Below are positions 23,051 to 31,741 of a DNA stretch of 64,000 nt, one piece after another (positions within the stretch are counted from its first letter, which is position 1; each line of letters starts with the position of its first letter). The position numbers were made by a program, and so were the translations under genes. Below the pieces are notes generated by a model. That model saw only the letters and a list, made by a program, of their open reading frames with translations. It was not told the DNA's origin and did not search any database. Origin of the DNA: a virus. The stretch lies in IMG/VR virus record IMGVR_UViG_3300023179_000053, positions 29,814-93,813 of that record, one strand, 5' to 3'.

Positions 23051-23346
23051 TATCTTCCAAAACCTTTCTTTCTTCTTTGAACTTCTTTCCTTCTCTCCCT
23101 CTTTCTTTGCTCAACTTGTTTTTGCATTGGAGATTGAGGTCTTCTCTTCGCTGTGGAGGCAAGATTACGCCCTTTGCCTCTAAACCTAAGAAGCTCATAT
23201 TTTTCACACCAGTTATATAAACCTTGCGGGGTGATATCAATATTATAAGTTTGTTTTAGTAACTTAACAATGTCGGTAAGATTCATCCTCTTTCTAACAT
23301 AATGCTCATACAGCCAGCTTTTGTCTTTATACGGTTCTAGAGCCAT
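23050..23346 (-). CDS. HTH protein with very basic tail (98 aa)
   Basis: The first half has a DNA-binding HTH-like helix pair (NLTDIVKLLKQTYNIDITPQGLYNWCEKY), as in Mu-type/terminase-like HTH domains. The second half is Arg/Lys-rich. The N-terminus overlaps the RuvC gene end by 20 bases. A DNA-binding role is likely; partner unknown. Confidence 0.75.
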   Translation of the reverse strand: MALEPYKDKSWLYEHYVRKRMNLTDIVKLLKQTYNIDITPQGLYNWCEKYELLRFRGKGRNLASTAKRRPQSPMQKQVEQRKRERRKEVQRRKKGFGR

Positions 23347-23902
23347 TTTTCCTCAACATTAAATCATACCATAAACCAATACCGATTGCGTCAACAATAT
23401 CATCATCTTCTAGATCCTCATCAGTCATGGGAAAGTATCCGGTAATAATATCTCTAACTCGATCCTTCCTTTCTTTCTTTCTGCTTGCTTCAGTTAAAAA
23501 ATGTTCTTTATCATCTTTAGATAAATTTTTATAACCAATACCACGCTTCCATATCATTGGATTTATGTCTATTACCTTTGTACAATATTTTTGAGACACA
23601 CCCCATGAATAACCAATAATGTAAGAAATAATACGACTTGTTTGAAAATTTTGTATATATACAGATTGTTCAATTACACAGTGATTTGGTTTATACTCTT
23701 TGCATATCTTGTCTATGCCATCATTTATTGCCTCAAATTTAATATGCATTTCCGGAGACTTAGGGAATTTAATTTTTCCACACTTTATCAAACGAGGTTG
23801 CCTCAATCCCATCTCTATCACAGCCCATCCAAGTGAATGTGATGATGGATCTAATGATAATACTTTTGTGAAATTAGTAGTCGCAATAGATTTGATACTC
23901 AC
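23327..23902 (-). CDS. RuvC-like Holliday junction resolvase
   Basis: A 191-aa RNase H-fold resolvase, if begun at GTG 23902, which overlaps the upstream stop (GTGA) and has AAAGAAAG before it; a longer ATG frame to 23986 overlaps the neighbour by 88 bases. Motifs fit RuvC: SLDPSSHSLGWAVIE (first Asp), CVIEQ (Glu) and DDDIVDAIGIGLW (final Asp pair). It resolves four-way junctions in phage recombination and packaging intermediates, next to the RecA-like and nuclease genes. Confidence 0.85.
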   Translation of the reverse strand: MSIKSIATTNFTKVLSLDPSSHSLGWAVIEMGLRQPRLIKCGKIKFPKSPEMHIKFEAINDGIDKICKEYKPNHCVIEQSVYIQNFQTSRIISYIIGYSWGVSQKYCTKVIDINPMIWKRGIGYKNLSKDDKEHFLTEASRKKERKDRVRDIITGYFPMTDEDLEDDDIVDAIGIGLWYDLMLRKNGSRTV

Positions 23903-24210
23903 ATTCTTTCTTTTCGGAGCTTTTCCTCGTCCCAGCCCCACCCCACTAGCCTTTGTATGAATCTTTCGTCTTTGCACCTTTCGCATATATTTTCCTTATT
24001 GTATCTAGATAATATTGTCGTGCAATTTTCTGTTACACAAGTTCGTTTTTTTCCTTTATTACGTTTTTTTTCGTAATAATTCGCTAGTAACTTTTTATTG
24101 GTAACTATCCTTCTGCATTCTGCAGAGCAATATATACTGTTGTAAACTTTTGCTTCAAACTTTTTCTTACATTCATTGTTTTTGCAAACTCTAGAAACAC
24201 CACTACCCAC
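23899..24210 (-). CDS. Two-zinc-ribbon basic protein (103 aa)
   Basis: Two Cys clusters: CKNNECKKKF with YCSAEC, and CVTENC with ICERCKDER. Between them lies a Lys/Arg-rich spacer. This suggests two nucleic-acid-binding zinc ribbons, as in HNH-associated or transcription-factor-like proteins. It lies in the recombination block. Function unknown. Confidence 0.7.
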   Translation of the reverse strand: MGSGVSRVCKNNECKKKFEAKVYNSIYCSAECRRIVTNKKLLANYYEKKRNKGKKRTCVTENCTTILSRYNKENICERCKDERFIQRLVGWGWDEEKLRKERM

Positions 24211-24928
24211 TATCTCCCCAACATAAAGCAGCCAAATCGCAAGAAGAACAATTCTTAGATGTTCTCTTGTATGGTCTGTCTGGAATACTTTGCCTTACAA
24301 AGTTTCCATAAAACTCTCTGTATTTTTTAAATAATTTATCTATAAAGTCTTGATCTTTTTCTATATATATTGGAAGTATCTCTTGATTATTTTTGTTTTC
24401 ATAAATAACAAAACCACCATCAAGATTTAGACATTGCATATATATCTGCGCTTGACGATAGTGTTCGTCTTTTGGTTTTTTGTATATTTGTCTATAATGA
24501 AATCCCTCAGAGCTAATAGATTTTAATTCTATCAGTTTATCTCCGTACCAATTAATGATACCATCTGCTGTGCCCTCAATTGGCGGATCAGCGTAAGTAA
24601 CAGGTATTTCTTCATCTACAAGTATCCCCATATCTCTAAAATAACTATATAAACGACTATGAACAGCATGACCATTATCAAATATTCTTAGAGTTTGTGG
24701 GCTAAAATCTGGCGTTACGTCAACTCCTTCAAATAAATAATACCAATATCTTGAACATTGATTTGTATAGCTAGGGTGAAATCCACTGACTTTTTTATAA
24801 ACAGTTTCATTTTTCTTAAGAAGTTGTTCATCTATTGCTTTATTTAGAGTTTGCTCTAAATCTGCAGGTGAATGAGATTCAACAATAACTGTTTCTTTTG
24901 GCTTTCTTAATTGCTTTAATGCTTTCAT
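24203..24928 (-). CDS. Cas4/RecB-like PD-(D/E)XK nuclease with Fe-S cysteines
   Basis: A 241-aa nuclease. The core has IEGTADGII (Asp), then LIELKSIS (E-x-K), then HYRQAQIYM (the QxxxY-type motif of RecB-family nucleases). Four cysteines, Cys58, Cys227, Cys230 and Cys236, match the C-terminal 4Fe-4S site of Cas4/AddB-type enzymes. It probably trims DNA ends for recombination with the RecA-like protein. No CRISPR array or Cas1/2 accompanies it. Confidence 0.85.
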   Translation of the reverse strand: MKALKQLRKPKETVIVESHSPADLEQTLNKAIDEQLLKKNETVYKKVSGFHPSYTNQCSRYWYYLFEGVDVTPDFSPQTLRIFDNGHAVHSRLYSYFRDMGILVDEEIPVTYADPPIEGTADGIINWYGDKLIELKSISSEGFHYRQIYKKPKDEHYRQAQIYMQCLNLDGGFVIYENKNNQEILPIYIEKDQDFIDKLFKKYREFYGNFVRQSIPDRPYKRTSKNCSSCDLAALCWGDSG

Positions 24929-25248
24929 TGATTATAACCGCCCTTTCCGGCAATTTTTAATGCATTTATATTTTCTGTTAGAGCTTCGTACATTGTTTTC
25001 CAAATGTCGTTTACAAATTTATCTTGATCACTCATAACCGCAGACTTTCTTTTAAAAGCCTGGGATTTAACAATCATCAATGTTCTGTAGGCAGCAAGTA
25101 TGTTTGCATACTTTATTGCCTGAGTGCCAAGGTAGTGATCTGGATTCTCAATAATATCCTGAACAACACGTATGCACTCAATAAACTCCTCTGCCTTATC
25201 CCCCATTTGCTCAGCAATAATCTCTTTGCTGATGATGATATCCGGCAT
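24925..25248 (-). CDS. Hypothetical helical protein (107 aa)
   Basis: Unknown function; AGAAAGGGCATCTG precedes the ATG. A helical protein with an acidic N-terminus. Overlaps its neighbours by ATGA/TGATG. Its position between the Cas4-like and PD-(D/E)XK genes suggests a recombination role, but no motif shows it. Confidence 0.7.
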   Translation of the reverse strand: MPDIIISKEIIAEQMGDKAEEFIECIRVVQDIIENPDHYLGTQAIKYANILAAYRTLMIVKSQAFKRKSAVMSDQDKFVNDIWKTMYEALTENINALKIAGKGGYNQ

Positions 25249-25388
25249 CAGATGCCCTTTCTAATTTGAATTCCGATTGACCATTTTATCACATAGAAAC
25301 CGAGATAAACCCCATCATCCCAGTTTAAATGAATTCCAATTGCAGCCCAACCAGTAAGCTTGTCAGAATATAAAGAAATTTTACTCAT
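25248..25388 (-). CDS. Small beta-rich protein (46 aa)
   Basis: A 46-codon gene with exact coupling: its ATG overlaps the upstream stop and its TGA overlaps the next ATG. The product is aromatic and Gly-rich (LTGWAAIGIHLNWDDG in its first half). Not clearly membrane-spanning. Unknown function. Confidence 0.6.
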   Translation of the reverse strand: MSKISLYSDKLTGWAAIGIHLNWDDGVYLGFYVIKWSIGIQIRKGI

Positions 25389-25680
25389 ACTCACTTCCTT
25401 TTATTAAATCTTTAAATACTTCCCAATCTATTATTGCGACTTTACTTTCAGAATCTTCACCCATAACTACCGATATGCATGGATATTTATAATTATTGTT
25501 CCAAGCATCTTTGCTAAATTTTTTCCAAAATTTTTGTGTGAGAGTGAAGCTTTTTGCATTGTGTTTATAGTCAAGTAAAAACTTATTCATCGTTGCATCT
25601 CCTTTTCTAAAACCCCTGCCTGAATTTTTAACACCTTTAGCTTTGTCTTTTTTGATCTCCTCTTTCTCAGTTCTTTTCAT
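25381..25680 (-). CDS. Small nuclease-like protein, PD-(D/E)XK candidate (99 aa)
   Basis: I choose ATG 25680; a TTG four codons upstream is less likely. The sequence has GRGFRKGDATMNKFLLDYKH (D ... DxK) followed by a helix and IISVVMGE/AIIDWEVF-like strands, the layout of the small phage Holliday-junction-resolvase-like PD-(D/E)XK fold. The final motif is weak, so a resolvase or DNA-end nuclease is only a candidate assignment. Overlaps the RecA-like gene. Confidence 0.6.
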   Translation of the reverse strand: MKRTEKEEIKKDKAKGVKNSGRGFRKGDATMNKFLLDYKHNAKSFTLTQKFWKKFSKDAWNNNYKYPCISVVMGEDSESKVAIIDWEVFKDLIKGSEYE

Positions 25681-26599
25681 CACTTCTACCAAGAATCTCT
25701 TTCTGAATCGCGGAACGTTGTTTGTCAGAAAGATTAATTGAAGTTAAACCATTCCATTTTTCGTTCTCGTATGAATACCAAGCCCCCTTGCGCTGAATTA
25801 TGTCCATCTCAACTGCAATATCAATTAACTCTCTATCAATATCAATCCTTCCTTCTTGCGGAAGGACATAGTAATATCCAGTAGTGCCAATACTTGGAAG
25901 TTGTTTTGTCTTTTCAATTGTCCAAGTAGCACGCTGACTAGTGATAAGATTTGTATCGTCTCTTTCCATTTCACTCTTTGACATAGATAAGAATAATTTA
26001 ATAATATTGTGCATGTTATGATGCACCGTATTACCCATTTTTGCTTTTGTAACAGCAAACATACCGCTAAGATCAACTGTTTGGTGAGCAACAAACATCA
26101 TCATATTTCTTTCTTTATGCAGATAGTTAACCAATTTCTGCAACAAGAAGCCTTGTGAGCGTGATTGCAATCCCATTGCTTTACCGCCCTCAGGCTTATC
26201 ATAAAATTCTTCTTTAATAATATTAGACAAGCTGTCAAATAAGAATATATGCTTTTCTTCTTGATGCGTAAGATACTCGTAAATATTTTTCAATATTTCT
26301 TCAACAATTGTTGATTGCACAACAACAATATCATCAACGTCAATACCACACTTAATTGCATATGCATCATTGTATGAAGATTCTGAATCAACTATTACCG
26401 GTCGATACCCCATACGCTGAGCTTCAGCAAGAATTCTAAAGCACATTGTCGTCTTACCGACAGATGGTGTCCCCCAAAATAAATGTGTTGCACCAGTATT
26501 TAATCCTCCACCAAGAGCTCTGTTTAAACCGATGCTTGGTGTTGGAATAACTTGATGCACTGGCATCAAATCACCTTTTCTTTTATCTACAATTAACAT
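25667..26599 (-). CDS. RecA/UvsX-like recombinase
   Basis: A 310-aa P-loop ATPase of the RecA superfamily: Walker A GTPSVGKT (43-50) and Walker B IFLFDS (near 118). It has the RecA-like core PVIVDSESSY and MMMFVAHQTVD (a Q-containing sensor motif). It lacks the large C-terminal domain of bacterial RecA and resembles phage UvsX/Sak4-like strand-exchange proteins. AGGAGGATGAT precedes the ATG. It sits with nuclease and resolvase genes, consistent with recombination-dependent replication. Confidence 0.85.
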   Translation of the reverse strand: MLIVDKRKGDLMPVHQVIPTPSIGLNRALGGGLNTGATHLFWGTPSVGKTTMCFRILAEAQRMGYRPVIVDSESSYNDAYAIKCGIDVDDIVVVQSTIVEEILKNIYEYLTHQEEKHIFLFDSLSNIIKEEFYDKPEGGKAMGLQSRSQGFLLQKLVNYLHKERNMMMFVAHQTVDLSGMFAVTKAKMGNTVHHNMHNIIKLFLSMSKSEMERDDTNLITSQRATWTIEKTKQLPSIGTTGYYYVLPQEGRIDIDRELIDIAVEMDIIQRKGAWYSYENEKWNGLTSINLSDKQRSAIQKEILGRSDEKN

Positions 26600-26600
26600 A

Positions 26601-27092
26601 TCATCCTCCTAATGTGTATAACACTCTTTTATTATAAAGCTCTGGGAATCCTGGCGTGCCAACTAATGGAAAAGTAAAATCAATTTTGTGTATTATCTTT
26701 TTTCCTGATTTAAATAATATTGTATTAAACTGGTTAAGACTTGGTTGATGATCTATTGGAAATTCTATCACTGAAATTTTAGAATTGTAAATTAAATTTA
26801 TAACAGTAGATATTTCATCATCATCACCTTCTATGTGACAACCTAAAATAACAACGGCATAATTTGTATCTATTAATTCTTCATTATACGTTTTAAACCA
26901 TTCAAATACAGTGCCATGAAATGTGTTTGGAAGAGTTTTAAGTGGATCAATTGAATGTAATTTTGAATTTATATTTAATTCTTTTTTATATGTTCCAATA
27001 TCAATTACCAAATCAAAACTATCCACAAAATATTCTGCAATCCTATGTCTAACAGAATATTCCGGAGTTATTAAGTATTCCCATTTATCCAT
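26601..27092 (-). CDS. Methyltransferase-like protein (163 aa)
   Basis: Start at ATG 27092, which overlaps the upstream stop (TAATG) and has AAAGAAGG before it. LVIDIGTYKKEL (near residue 28) resembles a SAM-binding glycine motif but lacks the full GxGxG pattern, and HSIDPLKTLP would place the next acidic residue. The protein pairs with the adjacent methyltransferase. Function uncertain; it may be a divergent or inactive methyltransferase. Confidence 0.55.
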   Translation of the reverse strand: MDKWEYLITPEYSVRHRIAEYFVDSFDLVIDIGTYKKELNINSKLHSIDPLKTLPNTFHGTVFEWFKTYNEELIDTNYAVVILGCHIEGDDDEISTVINLIYNSKISVIEFPIDHQPSLNQFNTILFKSGKKIIHKIDFTFPLVGTPGFPELYNKRVLYTLGG

Positions 27093-27688
27093 TACACACC
27101 TTCTTTTGGCATAATTAAAGCAGTACCGCATCCAATTGTAAAATTAATAAAACCATAATTATTTTCTTCTGCCCACTTTTTTGCCGCAAGGTATGATCCG
27201 ATTTGTAATCCTTGAAGAACTGCAGGTAAATTATTTGTATCATGAACTGTTATAGCCCAATTATCTTTTCTCATTCTAGAGCCATAATTTTTTAAATCAT
27301 TATACACTTGCTCATATGTATGATCAGCATCAACATGCAAATAACTAATATTTTCAAATTCAGAAAAAGCTTCATCAGTCATTTTTTTTATAACTTTAAT
27401 ATCTGGATATTCTGGAATTTTAAAATCATACACAGGTCTGCCCCAAATTCCAATATCTGCATCAACAATAGACACATTGGTATTATTAATAATCTTATGC
27501 TGAACAAGTTTTAATTGAGCTTGATACATTAATTTTGGCACAAAGCCAGCGCCTGAACCTAAACAAACGCAAATTTCAGATTTTAAAGCATATGGCAATG
27601 AATAATACAACGCCCCCATGCCGGGGTGCTCGCCAAATGCCCCATGAGATTCTGACCATTTTGAGCTGTTTATAATTTCTGTATACAT
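27092..27688 (-). CDS. Class I SAM-dependent methyltransferase-like protein
   Basis: A 198-aa protein. The N-terminal VCLGSGAGFVPKL (about 41-53) looks like a SAM-binding motif, and SYLHVDADHTYEQVYNDLKN with AITVHDT matches the Methyltransferase_24-type family, whose members often act on sugars, acyl groups or small molecules. The target is unknown. A surface-modifying role is possible in view of the nearby glycosyltransferases. Confidence 0.7.
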   Translation of the reverse strand: MYTEIINSSKWSESHGAFGEHPGMGALYYSLPYALKSEICVCLGSGAGFVPKLMYQAQLKLVQHKIINNTNVSIVDADIGIWGRPVYDFKIPEYPDIKVIKKMTDEAFSEFENISYLHVDADHTYEQVYNDLKNYGSRMRKDNWAITVHDTNNLPAVLQGLQIGSYLAAKKWAEENNYGFINFTIGCGTALIMPKEGV

Positions 27689-30600
27689 TATACCTCAACC
27701 ATATTTTTTATTTGTTTTCTAACGATGTAATCCTCGATAGTAATTAGTTTATCAGCAGAATCGAGCTTGAAAGAGTCAAGTCGATTAAGAGTTTCCTTAT
27801 CTTCAATCTTTGATAGTCGTGCAGCATACCATTCACCCTCTTTAAGCAGCGCCTTTACCTTCTTATACACTGCCGCAAATATCACTACCTTAAAGAATTG
27901 CTTCCCATCCCAGCAATAAACACTCGCCATCTCTTTGCCTGTTGATGTTTTAAAACTTCTAATATTGAATACATACATCATTGTCTTTGGATCATTGATG
28001 AAACCTATATCGTGCTTATAGACCCAAGAATATTTGTGGTCAGTACCGGATTTCTTCATCATCATGATATTATAAAGCTTTGAGTCTTGCGCCTGATAAA
28101 CATCACAGTATGCGTGAAGCGTTCTATCACCAATCAACGCATAAACATAATCACGCTGTGCTAGCTCGGTATTTCTTTCACCAAAAACGGTACAAGAGCC
28201 GGAGTGATCTTCAAACTCAACCCGCAAATAATTCTGCGCCTTCTTTGTAGACCTAACTACGGCTTTAATCAGCGTTAAATTAGAGGCGGTCTCATGAAAA
28301 TCTGCAGCATTTTCTACAAATTCATCAATATCTGTCTTAAATTCACTAGCCTTAATAGGGAATCCAAGAATTGGCAAGTAGTATCTAGGGTGATCGAACT
28401 GAGATACGTGCCCAATTGACTCAAATGCACCGACCTTATCCAAATTTTCTCTCAGCGGAGCCTTAACTGCACTCTTGGAGCACTTATTATTAAACTCCTC
28501 AAACGAATTGAATGGTCTCTTTGCGAATATTTCGTTTATTGCACTTACACCACAGCCGGTAACATTGGTAAGACCAAATCTAATGCCTTCTTCTTCATCA
28601 GGAAGAGACATTGAAAAGAATTCTTGTGACTTATTGATATCCGGTGGATAAATTTTAAGACCTAGCCGCTGCGCTTCCATCAAATACGCTGTAATTTTGT
28701 CAGTTGCAGACTCATTGTATAATAACGCCCACATAAATTCAAGTGGATAGTTAACCTTCAACCACATTGTTTGATAGGACATTAAAGAATAAGCAACAGC
28801 GTGGGATTTATTAAACATATACAACGCTGAAAGCTCAAATTCAGACCAAATCTTATCCGATTGCGCCTTTGTTAAATATTTATTGTTAACAAACTTGTCT
28901 TTGAACTTATCAAACTCAGCAACATCACGCTTCTTACCAATGATCTTACGCAAAGAGTCTGCTTCAGACCATGTAAAGTCAGCCAGCAGCACCGCCATTT
29001 GCATCAATTGCTCTTGGAAAATAACTGTGCCATAGGTTTCTTCTAAAATCGATTTCACAACCTCGTGGGCATACTTTGGATTTGTTTCACCCTTCTTGCA
29101 GTCAATATATCTCTGCCCTTGGGATAGCAAAGCGCCGGGTCTAACCAGAGCGTTTGACACAACAAGGTCGTTAAAGTTATCAATACCCATACGCTCAATC
29201 AAATTACGATAGGCGGCAGCATCTGTTTGGAAAATACCCACCGTATTGATGTTATTAAAGTTCTCATACACCTTTTGGTCGTCTAGGGCTAGGGAGAGCG
29301 CTTCCACATCCCTTCCATAACGCTTCCTAATCATTTCTAAAGCGTCTTTAATGACAGATACGGTCTTGAGACCCAAAACGTCTATTTTTATAAGCCCAAC
29401 GGCTTCTGCGTCTTCCATCGCAAAGGCTGTAACGGCACTTCTTTCCCCACCCTGTGAGTCTTTTCTGGATTCCACCGGACACACTTCGGTCAATGGAACC
29501 GCCGATACCACCATTCCTGCAGCATGGACACCTGCTGTGCGTACACGCTCTTGTAGGCGCTCTGCAAGCGCGGGAACATCGGGATATTTGCGAACAAATA
29601 TCTTGCCTTTCTCCGTGCTCTTTAGTTCATCAATGGTTTCAAAATATGGGGTGATATTATTGATCTCGGCATACGGAACCTGTAGAATTCTGGCAACATC
29701 TTTCACCGCACTCTTTGGTTTAAATGTGCCATAAATGGAAATCGCCGCTACCTTGTCTTCTCCCCAGCGTGTGGCAAGATAATTTTTGACTTCATCTCTG
29801 CGTTTATCTTCAAAGTCAAGGTCAATGTCTGGATAGTCGTTTCTTTCGGGGTTGATAAATCGTGAAAACAAAAGCTTATATTGAAGCGGGTCAACCTTTG
29901 TAATATCCAACAGATACGCCAGCAAACTTCCGCCAACCGAGCCTCGCCCTGTGCCTCGCCCAATGCCGTTGTTATCCGCCCATTTTACCAAGTCCCATAC
30001 AATCAAGAAATAATCCGCAAAGCCGAGCTGTTTAATAATTGCCAATTCTTCTTCAAGCCGAGCCATATATTCATCCCCAAGATTTAATTCCTTGAGCCGG
30101 AATTCCGCCATCTCTTTTAGATAATCATCGGAGTTGAGCGACTTCATATACTTGGGCAAAAGATTCTTCCTTTTCTCCAGCTTTGCCGTACACTTCTGCG
30201 CTACTTCAACGGTATTCTCCAGAATATCTGCTCTGTCATAACCGGCATCTTTAAACCACGATGCCACTTCTGCTGCATCTGCCAAGTACGGATTGATTTC
30301 ATCAAAGCGTAAAGACCTGTTAGGATACATATTATTGATTTTCGCCACCATATCAAGACTGGGGTTGTGTAAACAGTCGGCATGGTCTTTGGCATGTCTT
30401 TGGTCTGCTGCCCCAAGGCTTGGGTATTGAGAAATCATAAGAAGTATTTCTTCACACCCCTTATCCTTTCTTGAAGGGAAATGACAGTCTGCTGTTGCCA
30501 CCACCTTGCGCCCATAAGTTTGGGCAAGGCTTATTAGACCATCATTTAGCTCTTTTGGATTCCAAGCCTGTATTTCATAATAGAAGTCATCTTTAAATAT

Positions 30601-31089
30601 TTTTATAAAGCGTTCTGATAGCTCTTGCGCTCTATTTGTATCGCCCGCCATAATTGATTTAGATATGGCGCTAGCCATGCAACCAGACAACGCAATTACA
30701 TCGTTATCCACCAACTGCTCAAGAAGATCAAAATCGATTCTTGGTTTATAATAAAAGTTTTTTACCCAAGCTTTTTCATTAATCTTGAAAAGCTTTTTTA
30801 AACCATCATTATTTTTGGCAAGAAGTATAAGATGAAATCTTTCGCTTGTATCCTCTGCATCTTGTGGAACTGATGGAACAAAGTATGCCTCAATACCAAA
30901 CAATGGTTTAACATCATGCTTACTGCATGCTTCTTGAAACTTCAACACACCGCCCATTGTGCCGTGATCAGTTATTGCCGCTGCAATCTGACCATTTATG
31001 CTTGTAATTTTTGCTATCTCATCTGGGGTTGACATTCCGTCAAGTAGGGAATATTCAGAATGGCAGTGAAGGTGAACGAAATCTGTCAC
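27688..31089 (-). CDS. dnaE: DNA polymerase III alpha subunit (DnaE-type)
   Basis: A 1133-aa replicative C-family polymerase. It starts with a PHP domain (HLHCHSEYSLLDG from residue 7), then the palm with PDIDLDF (acidic catalytic pair), fingers, and a C-terminal OB-fold region (residues about 950-1050). The length is near that of bacterial DnaE. The GTG start has CAGGAGTAAAA before it. The middle (about 29350-30480) is visibly richer in G+C than its flanks. With the helicase, primase and recombination genes, it implies phage-driven replication; a beta clamp is not seen in this window. Confidence 0.95.
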   Translation of the reverse strand: MTDFVHLHCHSEYSLLDGMSTPDEIAKITSINGQIAAAITDHGTMGGVLKFQEACSKHDVKPLFGIEAYFVPSVPQDAEDTSERFHLILLAKNNDGLKKLFKINEKAWVKNFYYKPRIDFDLLEQLVDNDVIALSGCMASAISKSIMAGDTNRAQELSERFIKIFKDDFYYEIQAWNPKELNDGLISLAQTYGRKVVATADCHFPSRKDKGCEEILLMISQYPSLGAADQRHAKDHADCLHNPSLDMVAKINNMYPNRSLRFDEINPYLADAAEVASWFKDAGYDRADILENTVEVAQKCTAKLEKRKNLLPKYMKSLNSDDYLKEMAEFRLKELNLGDEYMARLEEELAIIKQLGFADYFLIVWDLVKWADNNGIGRGTGRGSVGGSLLAYLLDITKVDPLQYKLLFSRFINPERNDYPDIDLDFEDKRRDEVKNYLATRWGEDKVAAISIYGTFKPKSAVKDVARILQVPYAEINNITPYFETIDELKSTEKGKIFVRKYPDVPALAERLQERVRTAGVHAAGMVVSAVPLTEVCPVESRKDSQGGERSAVTAFAMEDAEAVGLIKIDVLGLKTVSVIKDALEMIRKRYGRDVEALSLALDDQKVYENFNNINTVGIFQTDAAAYRNLIERMGIDNFNDLVVSNALVRPGALLSQGQRYIDCKKGETNPKYAHEVVKSILEETYGTVIFQEQLMQMAVLLADFTWSEADSLRKIIGKKRDVAEFDKFKDKFVNNKYLTKAQSDKIWSEFELSALYMFNKSHAVAYSLMSYQTMWLKVNYPLEFMWALLYNESATDKITAYLMEAQRLGLKIYPPDINKSQEFFSMSLPDEEEGIRFGLTNVTGCGVSAINEIFAKRPFNSFEEFNNKCSKSAVKAPLRENLDKVGAFESIGHVSQFDHPRYYLPILGFPIKASEFKTDIDEFVENAADFHETASNLTLIKAVVRSTKKAQNYLRVEFEDHSGSCTVFGERNTELAQRDYVYALIGDRTLHAYCDVYQAQDSKLYNIMMMKKSGTDHKYSWVYKHDIGFINDPKTMMYVFNIRSFKTSTGKEMASVYCWDGKQFFKVVIFAAVYKKVKALLKEGEWYAARLSKIEDKETLNRLDSFKLDSADKLITIEDYIVRKQIKNMVEV

Positions 31090-31100
31090 TTTTACTCCTG

Positions 31101-31649
31101 TTATGATAGTGGTTTAACTTCAATGTCGAATAAGGTTTCTATTGTATCGTACTTTCCCCAAAATTCCTGGTTATACCACTGCTTTCTTAAAAAACATTTC
31201 ACCCCTGCAGACTGCAATATTAGTATTTCTGCCGGATTATCTTCTACAACAAATATTGGTTGAATATCTTTTATTACATTTATTTTTTCACCAAAATTTG
31301 AAAACACTGGAACTTGAGAATTGATGTTCCATTTTTCTAACCAAGGCAGCGTTTGCTTTACAGCGTTCTCTTGCCTTCTTGCTGTAACAATATGTATGTT
31401 ATATCCCATACTAAACCAATAATTTACTTGATACCAAGCATCTTCATATGGCTTCATGTTTGCCCAGAATAATGGTCTATTAAAAATTTCCAATGCATCC
31501 TTATCTTTGGTACTAGATATAAGCCATTCTCCGTAATTCATTTCTTCTATTGGCACACCACGAGAAGATAAGACTTTAAATAAAGAAGTATCAATATCTG
31601 CAATTACACCGTCTAAATCCAATACAATGGATTCGTTTACTTTTTTCAT
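31101..31649 (-). CDS. HAD-superfamily phosphatase (5'-nucleotidase-like)
   Basis: A 182-aa HAD hydrolase. Motif I is LDLDGVIAD (Asp11, Asp13), motif II IVTARRQ, and the acidic motif IV is VVEDNPAE. The pattern matches phage-encoded deoxyribonucleotidase/phosphatase proteins, which dephosphorylate nucleotides or nucleic-acid ends. GAAAGAGGTAAA precedes the ATG. Located next to dnaE, it may alter nucleotide pools. Confidence 0.85.
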   Translation of the reverse strand: MKKVNESIVLDLDGVIADIDTSLFKVLSSRGVPIEEMNYGEWLISSTKDKDALEIFNRPLFWANMKPYEDAWYQVNYWFSMGYNIHIVTARRQENAVKQTLPWLEKWNINSQVPVFSNFGEKINVIKDIQPIFVVEDNPAEILILQSAGVKCFLRKQWYNQEFWGKYDTIETLFDIEVKPLS

Positions 31650-31662
31650 TTTACCTCTTTCG

Positions 31663-31734
31663 CTGGGGAGGATGGGTTTGCACCACCATCTTCTAATTAT
31701 TGGTCAATTAGCGCTTTGCTTAAGCTACTCCCCA
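31663..31734 (-). tRNA. tRNA-like gene with unusual anticodon arm
   Basis: The acceptor TGGGGAG/CTCCCCA and T arm GGTGG-TGCAAAC-CCATC are clear. The D arm is short (GCTT/AAGC). The anticodon arm is a 6-bp stem CTAATT/AATTAG with loop GACCAAT, so position 33 is A, not U. Centred, the anticodon would be CCA (Trp), but a non-canonical loop makes this uncertain. The length is 72 nt. Confidence 0.55.
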
Positions 31735-31741
31735 CTTATTT

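Noticed and set aside
24203-24928. CRISPR-associated Cas4 as part of an immune system
   Set aside because: No array or other cas gene is present; the neighbours are recombination genes.
29351-29734. Plus-strand 127-aa frame within dnaE
   Set aside because: It lies fully opposite conserved polymerase motifs and arises from the G+C-rich codons there; no ribosome site.
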